From: Rodentolepis nana
Taxonomy: Eukaryota; Platyhelminthes; Cestoda; Cyclophyllidea; Hymenolepididae
Reading direction: 5' to 3'
DNA: 21,896 nucleotides
Assembly: GCA_900617975.1 (NCBI GenBank)
Contig: UZAE01012316.1
Coordinates: 24,758 to 46,653, forward strand
Part shown: piece after piece, positions 11,038 through 19,243 of the stretch
Numbering within the stretch: position 1 is the first letter of the stretch
Layout: every line of letters begins with the position of its first letter
Notes under the pieces: generated by a model
The model's input: the letters and a program-made list of their open reading frames with translations, nothing else
What the model was told of the DNA's origin: nothing
Databases searched by the model: none
Program-made: the position numbers and the translations under genes

Positions 11038-11577
11038 AGGGCGTGCCAAAAAATGCATACACAATTAAAATAATCGTAAAATTTGGTTTATTATTATTGT
11101 TTCATTGTTTCAAATGGGTTAAAGTATTTACACATATCATTTAGTTTTTTACTACGTTTTAAATTATTTTAAATAGTCCATAACTTAACTGTTTGTGTTT
11201 ATTTGTAGATTCAGCCTCTGAACAAGAATGACAGCCAGATTTAGCTTTGAAGAAAGAAAATTTATTCTAAAGCACTACTGGAAGTATAAAAATGCAGTTG
11301 AAGTGCAAAGACAATTTAGGAAGGAATTTCAAAAACATACCTTCAATGTGAGTTACCACCTTTCGAATTAGAGATAAGCTTGAAGCTGATGAAACTACTG
11401 AGAATGTTCCCAAATAGCTTTCCGGAAGACCACGTCCGGAGGTCTGTTGGGAACAAGCAATGCAAAACAATAAAATCATACTTGTAAAATATTTTTACGC
11501 TTTAGAAATAATGAAGTTCTAATTGAACCCCACGTTTGCAATTAGTTTCAATGTGTATACATTTTTTGGGATATCCT
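11038..11577 (+). mobile_element. internally deleted mariner-like element (DUF4817-type)
   Basis: Two imperfect terminal inverted repeats of about 25 bp. Left is AGGGCGTGCCAAAAAATGC (from 11038) and the reverse-complemented right end is AGGATATCCCAAAAAATGT (from 11577); both continue into ATACACA. Between them lies only the 5' part of a transposase gene, so the 540-bp element is a deletion derivative lacking the catalytic half. It sits between two retrotransposon fragments (10989-11030 and 11605-11790), which suggests insertion into LINE-derived sequence or serial nesting. It cannot move without transposase from elsewhere. Confidence 0.7.
11228..11465 (+). pseudogene. N-terminal fragment of a DUF4817-type transposase
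   Basis: From the ATG at 11228 the reading is FSFEERKFILKHYWKYKNA followed by VEVQRQFRKEF, the helix-turn-helix region seen in DUF4817 proteins of Tc1/mariner-like elements. The frame meets a stop at 11369-11371. A +1 shift continues with RIRDKLEADETTENV, an in-frame stop, and then SGRPRPE, the linker that normally follows this domain. Homology fades after about 11465, where the catalytic domain should begin. The copy is broken by at least one frameshift, one stop and the internal deletion. Confidence 0.72.
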
Positions 11578-11604
11578 ATATTTTGAGCTTTAGGCTAGTT
11601 GACA

Positions 11605-11790
11605 TTAGCCCATTAGTTGAATTCTTGCTTCCCGGTATCTCTGAGTTTCTATTGTTGTTTGTAGGGCTGGACATCGAATTTGGTGGGTATGCTCCATTTC
11701 CTCCTGTAGGTCACATAGGGAGCTAGTTGGGTGGGCGAGTACTCCTATTCTATGAAGGTGTCTAGTACGCAGTCTAAACTCTGCAACGGC
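11605..11790 (-). pseudogene. C-terminal end of a non-LTR retrotransposon (LINE) ORF2
   Basis: The minus-strand reading is AVAEFRLRT, then HLHRIGVLAHPTSSLCDLQ, EEMEHTHQIRCPAL, and finally YREARIQLMG with a TAA stop. This is the cysteine/histidine motif and terminal WEARxxL-like ending found after the reverse transcriptase of many LINE ORF2 proteins. Residues between RLRT and HLHR (normally containing G-H-x-C) are deleted, and the first Cys of the usual CxLC pair is absent, so the copy is decayed. The upstream RT domain is not present: sequence beyond about 11790 no longer matches. The last codons and stop closely resemble the tail of all R1 repeats in the window, linking R1 to this LINE lineage. 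Confidence 0.72.
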
Positions 11791-11865
11791 AGAAAAAAAT
11801 CCTGAAAAGTACGAAATTTTCTTCGAATTCAATTTGTAATTCAGTTCAAATTTGCCATTGAGCAT

Positions 11866-12720
11866 TCCTGATTTCAGATATTAGACTAGTTTGAGAAGAT
11901 ACTTTTAATGATAATGGTGTATTTCATATAATGTCTCGAATTTATATTTTGAAATCATGAAAAGTTACGTTTAATTTTGTACACCGATCTCTTTTAGTAA
12001 GCTTGAAAGAAGCAATCAAAACTTGGTACAATTAAGTTTCAATCAAGTACGCTCAGATGTCCTCAGATTTTATTTAGCAGTAATAATTGTGCACGAAGAA
12101 ATCTCTTGCACACTCGAACAGACCCGAGAATGCAGCCGCGATACTTGCCCCTTAGGGAGCAAGTGTGGTCTTGAGGGCAGAGACCCTCCGTCAGTCACCA
12201 ATCAATAGTCCCTGCATTGTTTAACAAACCTCCAATTGCACTATAATGACTAAGCTCTGTGTCAATGACACACAGTCCAATAAACTTATTGTACGCCATT
12301 CATCAGTTACTTCTGGGGACCATTCCAAACTAGGAGGACTTGTCATGGAGGTTGCTGAGCTTAAGTTAAGACTTATTAGCGTAGCAATCTTCTACTTAAT
12401 CACCAAAAAGTAAAAAGCGCTAACAATTACGCATTGAACTACAATAAATGTAAGCCATAATATTGTAAATCTTCCACACGGGACATTTTGCTAGCTAAAA
12501 AATTACAAATAACTTCAGATGGAGGAAGAGAATATTCCATAATTTAATTTCATCCATGAATCTGGGATTAAAACGATGGAAGTGACAACTGGGCTATCAC
12601 AAAGTAAAAGAATACTTACTACGACCCTTTATGTACTAAATTTGCCCCCAATTTCATCCGGTTTTCAGCTTTATTACATCTTCTCTGTTTTTCCCATTTC
12701 AAATTTTAATTTTCAAGAAT
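11866..12720. other. mostly non-coding, one Cys-rich exon-like patch
   Basis: No complete gene. A plus-strand open patch at about 12086-12208 contains CTLEQTRECSRDTCPLG followed by SKCGLEG and a stop. Cysteine spacing and TRxC...CP recall the end of a thrombospondin type-1 repeat, but the Trp-rich start is not found, so this stays tentative. The rest is AT-rich with no recognisable feature. Confidence 0.3.
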
Positions 12721-13086
12721 GGGATGCGCGATAGACTTACCCCCACGTGGTGCACCCTGGGCAACGTATACTCATACGGCAAAAAAGTCTATTAACCGGC
12801 ATTTGACTTCTGACTTCAAACTAACACGACCCCCTTGTTGTCATATTCGGCCCCTTTACAGTACTCACCTTTACATTTGTGAATCGCTCTTCTGTTCCCC
12901 CCCCCCCCTCGACTTTCTGCTACTTTGATGAACCTTCCCTCTGTGAAGCCCGAAGTCAGCCAAATGGCTAATGATATCTATCAAAACGCCTGCTATTTGA
13001 AATAAATAAATACATTTTAGAATAAAGATAGTGGCCATAATTAAATGGGTCAGCATTAAGTGGACCCTAATTAGACCACTCAACTT
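12721..13086 (+). repeat. R1 repeat copy A (full head, extended 3' flank)
   Basis: Forward copy. Head: GATAGACTTACC..., CACGTGGTGCACCCTGGG, a TATACTCATACGG element and GTCTATTAACCGG. Middle: CAGTACTCACC followed by a C-run at about 12898-12908. Tail: codons C-E-A-R-S-Q-P-N-G and TAA (12942-12971), then CAAAACGCCTGC and an AAATAAATAAA-like end near 13010. It continues about 75 bp further into ATACATTTTAG...CACTCAACTT, sequence shared only with copy D, and stops exactly at the unknown base 13087. Head bases 12731-12738 (ATAGACTT) and 12785-12792 (AAGTCTAT) are complementary. Confidence 0.85.
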
Positions 13087-13107
13087 NCCAAGTACATTAT
13101 TATCATA

Positions 13108-13393
13108 TCAAATGGCAGGCGTTTTAATGGTTATCATTAGCCCTTTAGTTGACTTCAGGCTTCACAGAGGGAAGGAACATCAAAGTGAAAAAAAAGTCGG
13201 GAGGGGGGGGGAACAGAAGAGTGTTTGAAAGACGAAGGTAGAAAAAAAGTGAGGTGATAACTGTCAAATATGACATACAGTGGGGTCATGGCAGTTTGAA
13301 GTCAGAAGTCAACTGCCGATCAATAGACTTTTTTGCGTATGAGTATACGTTGCCCAGGGTGCACCACGTGGTGGTAAGTCTATCGCACACCCC
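13108..13393 (-). repeat. R1 repeat copy B (full head, inverted relative to A)
   Basis: Reverse-strand copy running from the tail (GGCAGGCGTTTTAATGG at the left) to the head (GTCTATCGCACACCCC at the right). The tail reads C-E-A-stop-S-Q-L-K-G-stop, so the LINE-derived codons are decayed. The G-run at about 13201-13210 is the complement of the C-rich middle. The head holds a perfect 12-bp palindrome CACCACGTGGTG (13362-13373) and the pairing ATAGACTT / AAGTCTAT (13323-13330, 13376-13383). Together with copy A it forms an inverted pair separated by about 20 bp including the n. Confidence 0.85.
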
Positions 13394-14537
13394 TCACCAA
13401 GTACATAGTGCAACGCGCTAAATGGTTGTCACATTGTCAAGTTTAAAAAAGAAGGGAACTCCAGAGGTTAATAGGGGTCAATTTAACGATAGCCATATTG
13501 TAATTTATGAAAAAAGGGAATAGCTAATACCTTCTTCTTTTTCTTCTCAAAGAAAATTCTTTAATTTCCGCAACTTTTGAGATCTACCACTTAGCGCCCA
13601 TTTATTTTCCATCCCTCCTTTACCTTACCATTTCTCTTAGAAATGACATTAATTCTTTCGATCAATTTAAATTAAATGCAATCAAAGATGGCCTTTGCGT
13701 CATCCGAGAATCACTTTCAACAACTAGCAGCGAATTAAAAATGCATCCACTTCTGGCGGGAGTAGGTACGTTTGTACCTTAAGAAACACATTTTACCCCC
13801 CCCCCCTCCCCAAATTTAAGACAGGATGCTGCTAATAAAAAGGATTATTTAGTGATTTAGTACTCGCTTAATCACATGCTGTTCTCTCTACCAGCGCCTC
13901 CCCCCCCCCCTAGAATTACTTGAATTCTGATTATAGCTGTTGCTTGAGTTAAGGGTATATTTACCGCAATAAACGCATACACAATTCCTTGTAGGATTCC
14001 TACCTTGGGCGACCAATTTTGCTATCTCTCATGGGCTATCTATAAACGCAAGCTTTTTTACAAATTTTGGGCACATCATTGGTGTTTTAAATTAAATTTT
14101 GTTAGCGTTGTGTTGTCACCCACCAGTGTCATTGAGGCTCCACACATCAGAACTGACCAATGACAGTACTAACCCATAAACGAATTAACAAGTGCGAGCT
14201 TGGGTGTTCTTAACCCGGAAGTAAGTAGATAACCAGAATTTGACAAGTCACGTAATTTTGTGAAAGAAAGGTCTAATCATGAAAAGGCAATAAACAGGAA
14301 ACACTCCCCCCCCCAGGTAACGCCAGACACGCCAATGTATCACCATTATTATTGCGACTATCAAACTCAAAAAGCTGTATCCAGCTAATGAAATAATAAA
14401 GATAGGAGAGAGAGATGGTAAAACGGCTCAAAGTAAATGGTTGCCAAACACAATCAGTAAAAAATACAAAATAAGTTAAGATTTAATGGCGTTCACAGCA
14501 TTTGTAGCTTGAATTGGGGGCGTTTTCAGTGGTGGAC
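13394..14537. other. non-coding stretch with C-homopolymers
   Basis: No gene recognised. Three C-runs of about ten bases occur near 13796-13806, 13901-13911 and 14305-14315, unusual in such AT-rich DNA. A (GAG)n run at about 14541-14560 overlaps the poly-Ser end of the gene to the right. No homology to R1 was seen here. Confidence 0.35.
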
Positions 14538-14945
14538 TCATGAGGAGGAGGAGGAGGAACCTTCCCCATTCCAAATCCAAGTCAGCACCGTTCTATTCCT
14601 CAGCATACGATATAGATTCAGGAGTGAAAACGGACTAATTGCTGCCAAATTAATCAGTTTACTCCATTCAAATATCACCTCTAGAGCGAATAATTGAGAC
14701 AGGGATACAGTCACAGCTATATAACAGAGCGCGTTCATAACCGTCAATGGAGAAGAAAACCAGTACTAAAGGAAAAATACAGAGGAAGCTGATAACATAT
14801 AAGTAGTATTGGCTGCAAAAAATTATGAATGCAGACTTACGTAAAATCTGAAATGAGTAGAATTACCAGGCTCAGCGGCATTGGAACCGCCCACGGACTC
14901 AAATAGGCCTCGAACGTGCTTTACGTGGATACCTTTTGGGTAGGT
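14538..14945 (-). CDS. 3' exons of a multi-pass membrane protein gene, identity uncertain
   Basis: Two well-bounded exons. Exon 14945-14841 (105 nt, phase 0) follows TTTTTTCTAG and ends at the strong donor TTAC|GTAAGT. A 75-nt intron leads to TTCCTTTAG and the terminal exon 14765-14538 (76 codons with TGA). The first exon reads TYPKGIHVKHVRGLFESVGG, then a Gly/Asn/Ser stretch and HFRFY. The second begins YWFSSPLTVMNALCYIAV and continues as one or two hydrophobic helices (about 25 residues each), ending WIWNGEGSSSSSS. The poly-Ser end is encoded by the (GAG)n microsatellite. YP-x-G-x(5)-VR before an aromatic stretch and a last membrane helix distantly recalls LHFPL-type tetraspan proteins; that is only a suggestion. 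Upstream exon(s) lie at higher coordinates, perhaps 15927-15718, which is phase-compatible. Confidence 0.55.
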
Positions 14946-15717
14946 CTAGAAAAAAACCAAATGACATTTTGCGCACTACTTTGCCTTTGTACTTTTAGGT
15001 TGATTTGAAAAAAATTCTTCAATAGACTTAAAAGCAATTTTGTCATTTTAAATACTGGGAGGCAGATTTTGGGAGTAAGATTGCTTAGAGCCCGTGGTTA
15101 ACGACAGACAAATGCAAATCATAAATCAGAGGGCCAAGAATTGGGAGAGGACCAAATCGTATTGGAGAAAGATGAAGTCAGTTGAAATTAGAAGGGGGAA
15201 AATAAAGGCTCTGAGAGGGAATGAATGGAAGGGAGCGTTAGAGCCAACTATTTGAAAGGTACAGGCGTTAACGTAATTGCATTTATGCAAGCATTCAAAT
15301 AAGGCAATTTTTAAAACAAAAAATGGTTTAGAATTGCATGCGGTAAGGAAAACGATTCTCTAACTGCCTCAAACAGTTATATTTAATTTCGCCACGTACT
15401 CGAATTAAACTACTCCAGGTCCACAACTAACCCGTCAATTCGTGAAGCCCACTACTACTTTAAAGTAGATAACAATAGGCAGGAAATTATTTTGAATATT
15501 GACAGATGAATGTGATAAAACGTAAGCTATTAGATACTGATAAATAAAAGCCACAAAACCGGCAGCTTGCATCATTGAATTGGACCGTAAATAATAAAAT
15601 TTGACCCAAAAGACTTAATACTGCAAATGTGCGAAGTTCAATAGACTCCATGAATCCAATAGTAAAATTTAAAGACCAAGTTATTAACTACTAAATTGCA
15701 TTTCAGTAGACACAAAC
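14946..15717. other. probable intron, nothing else recognised
   Basis: If the candidate exon at 15927-15718 belongs to the same minus-strand gene, this 772-nt AT-rich stretch is its intron (donor CAG|GTTTGT, acceptor TTTTTTCTAG). No other exon with good borders was found in it. Confidence 0.3.
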
Positions 15718-15927
15718 CTGTAGTAAAGACCAAGCGTGCCAATTGAGGTAACCCGAATGGGAGGAAGGAGATTGCTCCTGCCAGCAGCCAAGATGAAGAG
15801 CGCAGCGATGCAAGAGATCAAGGTAAGCGGATGGTAGAAGGTAATTACAGTGAATTAGAAGGAATGTGAATGCTGTGAAGATCGTGTGACTCACGCACCA
15901 CGTTACGTCTAGATTCAATCCTTTCGG
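15718..15927 (-). CDS. candidate upstream exon of the membrane-protein gene
   Basis: 210 nt bounded by CTTCTCCCTTAG and CAG|GTTTGT. The frame starting PKGLNLDVTWCV is open throughout (70 codons, phase 0 at both ends) and contains one hydrophobic segment, HTIFTAFTFLLIHCNYLL; it joins in frame to the exon at 14945. A second frame in the 3' part reads FYHPLTLISCIAALFILAAG and ends GTLGLYY, and looks more like a membrane protein. It is closed by an upstream TAA, with no acceptor AG between that stop and the hydrophobic stretch, and ends in a phase the next exon cannot accept. Either the first frame is real, or the gene has suffered a frameshift here. Confidence 0.3.
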
Positions 15928-16218
15928 CTAAGGGAGAAGCGAGTGGATTAATCACATATATTCGATTACTTCTTGCTTTAGAAAAAATAACCAATGCCAA
16001 TGACAACAAAGGTTTTTTGTGCGAGAAATAATCGCAAGAGATATATAAATGGATAATAATAGAAGGTAGACAACTACATCTAATGCATTCAACGCAGATT
16101 AAAATAGAAACGCAATTCGCGTGAGATTAACCGATAAATCGCAGGAGGAATGCAAAAGTGCTCCCAAAACTCCAGAAAGCTATTGGTTACTTATTAGTAG
16201 ACAAGTGCCAGTTATAAA
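15928..16218. other. AT-rich spacer, nothing recognised
   Basis: Sequence between the candidate membrane-protein exon and R1 copy C. No exon, repeat or RNA gene was recognised. Confidence 0.3.
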
Positions 16219-16881
16219 CATATACTCATACGGCAAAAAAGTCTATTAACCGGTATTTGACTTCTGGCTTCAAACTACCATCACCTCACTCTATGCCATA
16301 TTCGACTACTTCCACAGTACTCACCTCACCTTTTTCTCTACCTTCGTGTAACACAGTACTCACCTCACCTTTGTTCTACCTTTGTGTCTGTTTAAACTAC
16401 CATGACCCCACTGTATGTCATATTCGACCCCTTTCACAGTACACACCTCACCTTTTTTCTACCATTGTCTCTCTACAGTATTCACCTCACCTTTGTTCTA
16501 TCTTTGTGTTTGTCTCTTCCAGTACTCACCTCACCTTTTTTCTACCATTGTCTCTCTACAGTATTCATCTCACCTTTACCTTTGTGTCTGTCTCTTTTAC
16601 ATCTTTGAAACACTCTTCAAACTTTGTGTCTGTCTCTTTTACATCTTTGAAACACTCTTTTGTTCCCCCCCCCTCCCCCTCTCGACTTTTTTCACTTTGA
16701 TGTTTTCCACCTTTGTGTTTGTCTCTTACATCTTTGAAACACTCTTCTGTTGCACCCCCCCCCTCTAGACTTTTTTCGATTTGATGTCCCTCTTTCCCCC
16801 CCACCTCTCGAATTTTTTCACTTTGATATTTCTTCTCCTCTGTGAGGCCTGAAGTCAACTAAAGGGCTAATGATAACTATC
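16219..16881 (+). repeat. R1 repeat copy C, head-truncated, with internal tandem expansion
   Basis: Forward copy starting inside the head at TATACTCATACGG and ending in the tail at GGGCTAATGATAACTATCAG. At about 660 bp it is twice as long as other copies because the middle has been multiplied. A unit beginning CAGTA(C/T)TCACCTCACCTTT recurs about six times between 16315 and 16580. A module TTTGTGTCTGTCTCTTTTAC plus ATCTTTGAAACACTCTT recurs three times. The C-run/CTCGA(C/A)TTTTTTCACTTTGAT module also recurs three times (16660-16830). The tail reads C-E-A-stop-S-Q-L-K-G-stop as in copy B. Long open frames here are compositional artefacts of the unit lengths. Confidence 0.82.
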
Positions 16882-17217
16882 AGAATTTTATTTTTCATTG
16901 GGGGAAAGTGACTTCATTTGGACATTTGGATTCAGATTGACCAGTAGGAAACAAAACACGAAGGCCAATAGTCGATTAAAATCCTGTCGAATCGGCAAGA
17001 AATAAAACATTAAGCGAATGACAATTGGCATTGTTTACATTGTTCTATTTCAAGTTTACTTAACGTGAACTAGATACAAACGATAAATTTAATAGACACT
17101 CAAACACTTAGTTTACTCCCACAGGAATTCATTTGACAATATGAGTAGGAGACCAGATGTGTCAATAGTTTCTCACCTTTCTCGAACACCACTACTCAGC
17201 GAGTGGTGCCTGAACCC
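16882..17217. other. spacer, nothing recognised
   Basis: AT-rich sequence between R1 copy C and the orphan minus-strand exon. No gene, repeat or RNA signal was seen. Confidence 0.35.
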
Positions 17218-17523
17218 TTAAGACTGATAACTCTGAAGGTGGTTTAAATAACAGCCAAACATATGACAATCATCTAAATACACTAGGATTAAACCATGAG
17301 AATTGTCAACCGGAATTGACAAAGTGAGCATGCTTCGTATTGCACTCTGCTCTGTTGAGAACTTCGTGGATACTACATCCAGGAGAAAACCGTAATGCAA
17401 CATGGAATGGATCAGCCATTCCATTAAAGCACGAGTTAAACAGCTCCGAACATCCCGGGCATTAACTTTTACCCCCCAAATCGATGGAGACGAACACGAA
17501 ACATGAAATAATGAGCTATACCT
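17218..17523 (-). CDS. orphan terminal exon, unknown protein
   Basis: An open frame of 101 codons plus TAA on the minus strand, starting after the acceptor TTTTTATTTCTTAAG with RYSSLFHVSCSS and including IWGVKVNARDV, EWLIHSMLHYGFLLDVV, SIPVDNSHGLILVYLDD and a final NHLQSYQS. Residue mix and lack of low complexity look like real globular protein. I do not recognise the family. The frame is open further upstream to about 17700, but the part beyond 17655 is R1 copy D sequence, so the true exon should begin between the repeat and 17523. No upstream exon was found; the rest of the gene may lie beyond the R1 insertion, or this may be a stranded fragment. Confidence 0.4.
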   Translation of the reverse strand, partial: RYSSLFHVSCSSPSIWGVKVNARDVRSCLTRALMEWLIHSMLHYGFLLDVVSTKFSTEQSAIRSMLTLSIPVDNSHGLILVYLDDCHMFGCYLNHLQSYQS

Positions 17524-17654
17524 CTTAAGAAATAAAAATACTTCAGGAATTCGATGTTCGATTTGATTAAATGCATTCGAATAATTAGAACGTCTAAATG
17601 GAAATTCATAATGATAATACCGGTTTTTTCTCCGAAAATCCGCCCAGAGTGGAT

Positions 17655-18000
17655 AAACGGCAAAAAAGTCTATTAACCGGCAGTTGACTTCTGACTTCAA
17701 ACTACCATGACCCTACTGTATGTCATATTTCACCACTTCACAATACTCACCTCACCCTTTCTTTACCTTTGTGTCTGTCTGTCTCTTCTAAATCTGTGAA
17801 TCGCTCTTCTGTTCCCCACCCCTCGACTTTCTGCTACTTTGATGAACCTTCCCTCTGTGAAGCCCGAAGTCAGCCAAATGGCTAATGATATCTATCAAAA
17901 CGCCTGCTATTTGAAATAAATAAATACATTTTAGAATAAAGATAGTGGCCATAATTAAATGGGTCAGCATTAAGTGGACCCTAATTAGACCACTCAACTT
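17655..18000 (+). repeat. R1 repeat copy D, head-truncated, with the same 3' flank as copy A
   Basis: Forward copy starting at AAACGGCAAAAAAGTC, so the outer head is missing. It runs through the CACC-rich middle and the tail codons C-E-A-R-S-Q-P-N-G/TAA into the AAATAAATAAA-like end, then on through ATACATTTTAGAATAAAG to CACTCAACTT at 18000. From about 17790 to 18000 it matches copy A almost base for base, including the 3' extension absent from the other copies. A and D are therefore recent relatives, either a longer subfamily or a segmental duplication. Confidence 0.85.
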
Positions 18001-18119
18001 GAGCACATTTGCTGACCCTTGCCGTAGGGAGATTGAGGTGGTGTGACCAGTCCTCCAGTTACAATTATTGTGGACGCAATCTCAGCCATCTCCCTGAAAA
18101 TCTGAGCGTTAGGAGAGCT

Positions 18120-18191
18120 ATATCCCCTATAAGAACTGTGAGGAAGCATGATCAGGTGCATGAGTACAATGCAAGATGCTTGATGTTTTGA
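18120..18191 (+). CDS. possible exon fragment of a RAP (LRPAP1)-like protein
   Basis: The plus-strand reading TVRKHDQVHEYNARCLMF ends at TGA (18189-18191). KHDQVHEYN resembles the charged helix of the second RAP domain, which in the vertebrate protein has an HK..KVHEYN core. Exon borders are unclear; a GT follows at 18184 (GAT|GTTTTG). On its own this is weak, but two further RAP-like segments follow in the right order at 18876 and 19096. RAP is an ER chaperone that keeps LDL-receptor-family proteins from binding ligand early. Confidence 0.35.
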   Translation: MSPIRTVRKHDQVHEYNARCLMF

Positions 18192-18875
18192 CTTTGGGAC
18201 CTACCGTTTCTTGGTCACCTTACTTTTTATTCCCCAGTGAAATACTTCACTTCTCTCCTATGTCGATGTTTTTGTACAATTTAAACACGCAAATACTTAA
18301 GCAATAACACAAGCATTATGCTTGTGTGCCTTAATATTCATTAATAATAATTTTGACATGTACAATTTTTGCTGAACACTTGCATCGAATTCCATTGTGT
18401 TTTTAACCAATGACATAAGATTTTTCAGTAAAATGATCAAAAACTTACATAAGCTTGAAAATTACTAACAATAATTTTGGGTATCCAAATTACTCCTTTT
18501 TAATTATTCTAAAACTAATCTAACTATGGGCGTTTAAATGCCGAACGAGGAGACAAAATAGGCGAAACTCCCCGTTTGATAATAATCGCCAATGCATTTA
18601 TTTATAAAGTGAAAAGCATGGTTAATTACGGGGCAACTAACAAACAAAAATTAATGTTTAAATAAAATGAATGATTTAAAATGGAAGTTCAAGAGCCTAT
18701 TGCTCAAATGCACACTGAACCCCTAACTGGCTCACGAAGGTAAATTTCGATGTTTGCTATTGATTGAGCAAAACCAAGTGTGCTCAAGGTAAAAGTGAGC
18801 TGCTTAATAATGTGCAAGTTCTAGATATTTAGAAGAGGAATGAATTGAAGTGGTAAAACCAACTTTTTAAAGTTA
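18192..18875. other. probable intron, nothing else firm
   Basis: AT-rich. One short plus-strand frame at about 18681-18740 (MEVQEPIAQMHTEPLTGSR, ending AG|GTAAAT) looks like a small exon, but it cannot be tied to the RAP-like segments. Confidence 0.3.
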
Positions 18876-19170
18876 ATGACCGCTCGACAAACACCGGGTA
18901 TCATGGACAAGAACTTTCTCAATAAGTTAGATGAGCAACTGAGAAATTTGAATCTTGGAATGCGAACTGCAGATTCCATATCTACTATGAAAGTGGAGTT
19001 CAGATATCAAGTGAAGTAAGACCTTCCGGTACCCACATTTGGTTTTCCATACTTTCTTGCCTTCATTCTTCATTATTTACTTTACTTTCTGTTAGCTAAC
19101 TACCAACGATATAAAATCGTTGTGGCATGAAATTTCGGATCACCCAAGACGATCTAAGCATCTGCATTAA
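18876..19170 (+). CDS. RAP (LRPAP1)-like exons, possibly a fragment or pseudogene
   Basis: Exon 18876-19010 (45 codons) reads MTARQTPGIMDKNF, then LNKLDEQLRNLNLGM and ISTMKVEFRYQ, with a donor at GTGAAG. An 85-nt intron with a pyrimidine-rich end (TTTCTGTTAG) leads to 19096-19170, LTTNDIKSLWHEISDH up to KHLH and TAA. L-x-E-x-LR-x-hydrophobic-N-x-G matches the end of RAP domain 2, and LT-x(3)-hydrophobic-x(2)-hydrophobic-x-x-E-hydrophobic matches the first helix of domain 3. The roughly 14 residues expected between them (the hydrophobic-DLW stretch) are missing, and the frame ends where domain 3 should continue, with no usable donor before the stop. This is therefore either a diverged short form or a decayed copy. 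The second segment also overlaps a minus-strand frame (19096-19341) that I take as its shadow. Confidence 0.4.
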
Positions 19171-19243
19171 GTGGTTGCTGTGAATCGCGTTCATCGATAA
19201 AATGATCTTTTTAAGATCAGAACATGTCAATCCATGAAGGCAG

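Noticed and set aside
11601..11632. A separate small R1 fragment in the LINE remnant
   Set aside because: The similarity to R1 is explained by the last codons of the LINE ORF itself; it is evidence for shared origin, not a separate R1 copy.
16257..16858. Long open frames on both strands (up to 147 codons) as genes
   Set aside because: They lie wholly within the tandem-repeated middle of R1 copy C, are low in complexity, and several frames are open at once because of repeat unit lengths.
17506..17523. An 18-nt GTATTTTTATTTCTTAAG micro-intron just before the orphan exon
   Set aside because: It has GT and AG ends, but it is far shorter than any intron expected here and keeps the frame open if left in; it is better read as the acceptor region of a longer intron.
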